This document shows, one piece after another, positions 62,380 to 64,000 of a DNA stretch of 64,000 nt. The notes below the pieces were generated by a model. That model was not told where the DNA came from and searched no databases. It worked only from the letters and a program-made list of their open reading frames with translations. Source of the DNA: CAYXGZ01 sp964464755 (GTDB taxonomy: Bacteria > Planctomycetota > MHYJ01 > JACPRB01); assembly GCA_964464755.1 (NCBI GenBank), contig CAYXGZ010000005.1, positions 1 through 64,000 on the forward strand. Direction: 5' to 3'. Numbering within the stretch: the stretch's first letter is position 1; each line of letters opens with the position of its first letter. Position numbers and translations under genes: made by a program.

Positions 62380-64000
62380 ATGCGTTCGACCTGGCTCACG
62401 ATCGCGGTGCTGCTCGCGACCTCCTCGGCCGTCCAGGCCCAGGATTCCTGGGAGAACCGGAGCAACATGCTCCGTTCCCGCAACGACCACGCCTCGGCCG
62501 GCTGGAACGGCTACCTCTACGTGTTCGGCGGCACGGCCTCCGGCACCGGCGGCTGGTACCACTCCCTGCACCGCTACGACCCCGCGACGAATTCCTGGTC
62601 CGAGCTCAACGGCATCACCGACTACGACGGGATCACGCCCGTCGGCTGGACGATGGCCGGCGGCGTGGCCCACGACGGCAAGCTCTACCAGTTCGCCGGC
62701 TACGTCCGCGTCACCTTCGGCTCCTTCTCGGACAACACCGCCTGGAAGTACGACATCGCGGGAGGCAGCTGGACCCGCATCACCGCCTCCGTGCCCTACT
62801 CGTTCACTCCCTGCCGGGCCGCCGTCGCCGCGAACAAGATCTACGTGACCGGCTACAGCGTGCTCAACCGGGTCGAGAACTACGAGTTCGACCCGGCGAC
62901 CGAGGCCTGGGCGACGAAGCCCGCCCTGACGCGTCCCCTCTCGAACTACTGCATCGCCGGATTGAACGGCAAGGTCTACATCGCCGGCGGCGAGTCCCAG
63001 TCCACCTTCGAGTACACCTCCGAGATGTGGGAGTACACCCCCGGCGGTGCCAGCTGGGTCCGCAAGGCCGACCTGCCCATGGCCAGCGCCTACGGCGCCG
63101 GCTCGGCCGCCCGCGGCCGCGTCTTCGCGATGGGCGGCTGGAACAACTCCTACGCCGACAACATGGCCTACGACCCGGTCGCCAACTCCTGGGCCGTGTT
63201 GGCCCCGATGCCGGTCGGCGGGTACTTCCACTCCGCCGCCGCCGCCACCTCCGGGGGCCGCACCCGCGTCTACGTGACCGGCGGCTCCGACGACACCGCC
63301 TGGCTGCGCAACCGCTGCGACGCCTACGATCCGCCGTCCCTGCCCAAGCCCTCCGACCCCGCTGGCCTCTTCATGCGCCGCGTGGGCCAGGCCGAGAACC
63401 TGCCCGAGGGCGCGTTCACGGGCACGTCGATCGTGCTCGGCGCCATCCTCGCCGATCCGAACGGCTGCGACGTCTCCCTCGAGGTGGAGGCCGCGCCCGT
63501 CGGCGGCTCCTACACCGGCACCCCGACCGCGGTCAGCGCGTTCGGCGTCCCCGGCGAGTACTCCGTCCAGCTCGACGCCCTCTCGGGCGGCGGCTGGAAG
63601 TGGCGCGCCCGCTGCCGGAATTCCAACGAGGAGGTCAACCCCGCGGACTGGGTCGAGTTCGGCGCGGGCGATCCCGACTTCATCGTCGACCTGCAGCCCC
63701 CGACGACCCCCGGCGCGTTGTCCCCCGCCGACGGCGGCGTCGCGTACGTGCCCTCCGCCCAGGGCGGCAAGGTCACCTTCTCCTGGACCGCCGCGATCGA
63801 CGACTCGCCGGATCCGGTCAGCTACTACCTCCAGGTCTCCGCGGATCCGTCCTTCTCGACGATCCTCGCCGTCGGCACCGCGACGGGCGCGGAGTCGGCC
63901 GACGTCTACCTGGTCCCGTCCGCCGCGACCCGCTACTGGCGGGTCCGCTCCAGCGATTCCGGCGGCAACACCAACGGAATCTGGAGCTCGGTGAACTCCT
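62380..64000 (+). CDS. Exported kelch-repeat protein (3' end outside window)
   Basis: 540 codons visible from ATG 62380, frame open to the edge. Signal peptide MRSTWLTIAVLLATSSAVQA, mature QDSWENR. Six kelch blades fill residues about 25-325, for example YLYVFGGT, KVYIAGGE, RVFAMGGWN, RVYVTGG, each followed by Y-D-P-x-x-N-x-W or a variant. Then come beta-sandwich modules, the last fibronectin-like (SPADGGVAYVPSAQGGKVTFSW, RYWRVRSSDSGG). Probably a surface or periplasmic binding protein. A G-run (GGGGG) precedes the start. Confidence 0.9.
   Translation, partial: MRSTWLTIAVLLATSSAVQAQDSWENRSNMLRSRNDHASAGWNGYLYVFGGTASGTGGWYHSLHRYDPATNSWSELNGITDYDGITPVGWTMAGGVAHDGKLYQFAGYVRVTFGSFSDNTAWKYDIAGGSWTRITASVPYSFTPCRAAVAANKIYVTGYSVLNRVENYEFDPATEAWATKPALTRPLSNYCIAGLNGKVYIAGGESQSTFEYTSEMWEYTPGGASWVRKADLPMASAYGAGSAARGRVFAMGGWNNSYADNMAYDPVANSWAVLAPMPVGGYFHSAAAATSGGRTRVYVTGGSDDTAWLRNRCDAYDPPSLPKPSDPAGLFMRRVGQAENLPEGAFTGTSIVLGAILADPNGCDVSLEVEAAPVGGSYTGTPTAVSAFGVPGEYSVQLDALSGGGWKWRARCRNSNEEVNPADWVEFGAGDPDFIVDLQPPTTPGALSPADGGVAYVPSAQGGKVTFSWTAAIDDSPDPVSYYLQVSADPSFSTILAVGTATGAESADVYLVPSAATRYWRVRSSDSGGNTNGIWSSVNS

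Overview
This is a 64 kb chromosomal stretch of roughly 70% G+C with about 52 protein genes, one 5S rRNA gene, one MITE-like insertion and no prophage, CRISPR array or tRNA that I could see. The gene content suggests a free-living, Gram-negative-type bacterium close to Planctomycetota or a similar high-GC lineage. The reasons are: two sigma factors of the F-P-[ST]-T-x-W type, each next to a Ser/Thr kinase with a TPR tail; three such kinases in all; many secreted HEAT/SH3/kelch/beta-propeller proteins; a mitochondrial-type aconitase; a GspK-like pseudopilin; a TonB-like protein; and a 5S rRNA gene standing apart from any rRNA operon. The phylum is an inference, because no 16S gene is present.

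Layout. 0-4 kb (minus): exported zinc-motif protein, aminopeptidase lipoprotein and aconitase (running off the left edge). 4-7.8 kb (minus): phosphoesterase, hpf, ptsN, ptsH, ptsI, a PTS phosphorelay with no permease. 7.8-14.7 kb (minus): asd, TPR protein, truA and a glycosyltransferase in overlapping order, then tonB-like/moaC and a DUF885 lipoprotein. 14.7-19 kb (plus): sigma factor translationally coupled to a TPR kinase. 19-24.7 kb (minus): SH3 protein, PpiD/SurA-like chaperone and scpB, then hemD-hemB. 24.7-29.9 kb (plus): mobA, polyprenyl synthase, terC, a signalling group (small HD-GYP-type domain, HDOD, histidine kinase). 29.9-34.4 kb: secreted beta-propeller and VWA protein (minus), FHA protein and acyl-CoA thioesterase (plus). 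34.5-41.6 kb (plus): giant secreted HEAT protein, FAH-family protein, gltX, PfkB kinase, membrane protein. 41.6-44.3 kb (minus): autonomous 5S rRNA gene and glucan phosphorylase. 44.3-50.2 kb: AT-rich regulatory stretch, then a GspK/LamG protein interrupted by an in-frame UGA, and an exported protein. 50.2-57 kb: zinc-finger protein, secreted protein, second Ser/Thr kinase, M28 peptidase, tiny membrane protein. 57-64 kb: MITE, glutamate dehydrogenase, second sigma factor diverging from a third TPR kinase, and a secreted kelch protein running off the right edge.

How it fits together. Housekeeping metabolism (haem, Asp-family amino acids, Mo cofactor, isoprenoids, glycogen breakdown, glutamate) is interleaved with an unusually dense Ser/Thr-kinase, FHA, VWA and sigma-factor signalling repertoire and a large secretome. 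Two genome-style signals stand out. First, many genes that head a transcription unit have a TAnnnT-like -10 hexamer only 6-12 nt before the start codon and no Shine-Dalgarno sequence, as expected for leaderless transcripts. Second, most predicted Sec-exported proteins have Gln followed by an acidic residue at or near the signal-peptidase cut site. The most unusual loci are the MITE that landed in a CTAG shared by two convergent stop codons, the self-contained 5S gene, and the UGA-interrupted GspK/LamG gene.
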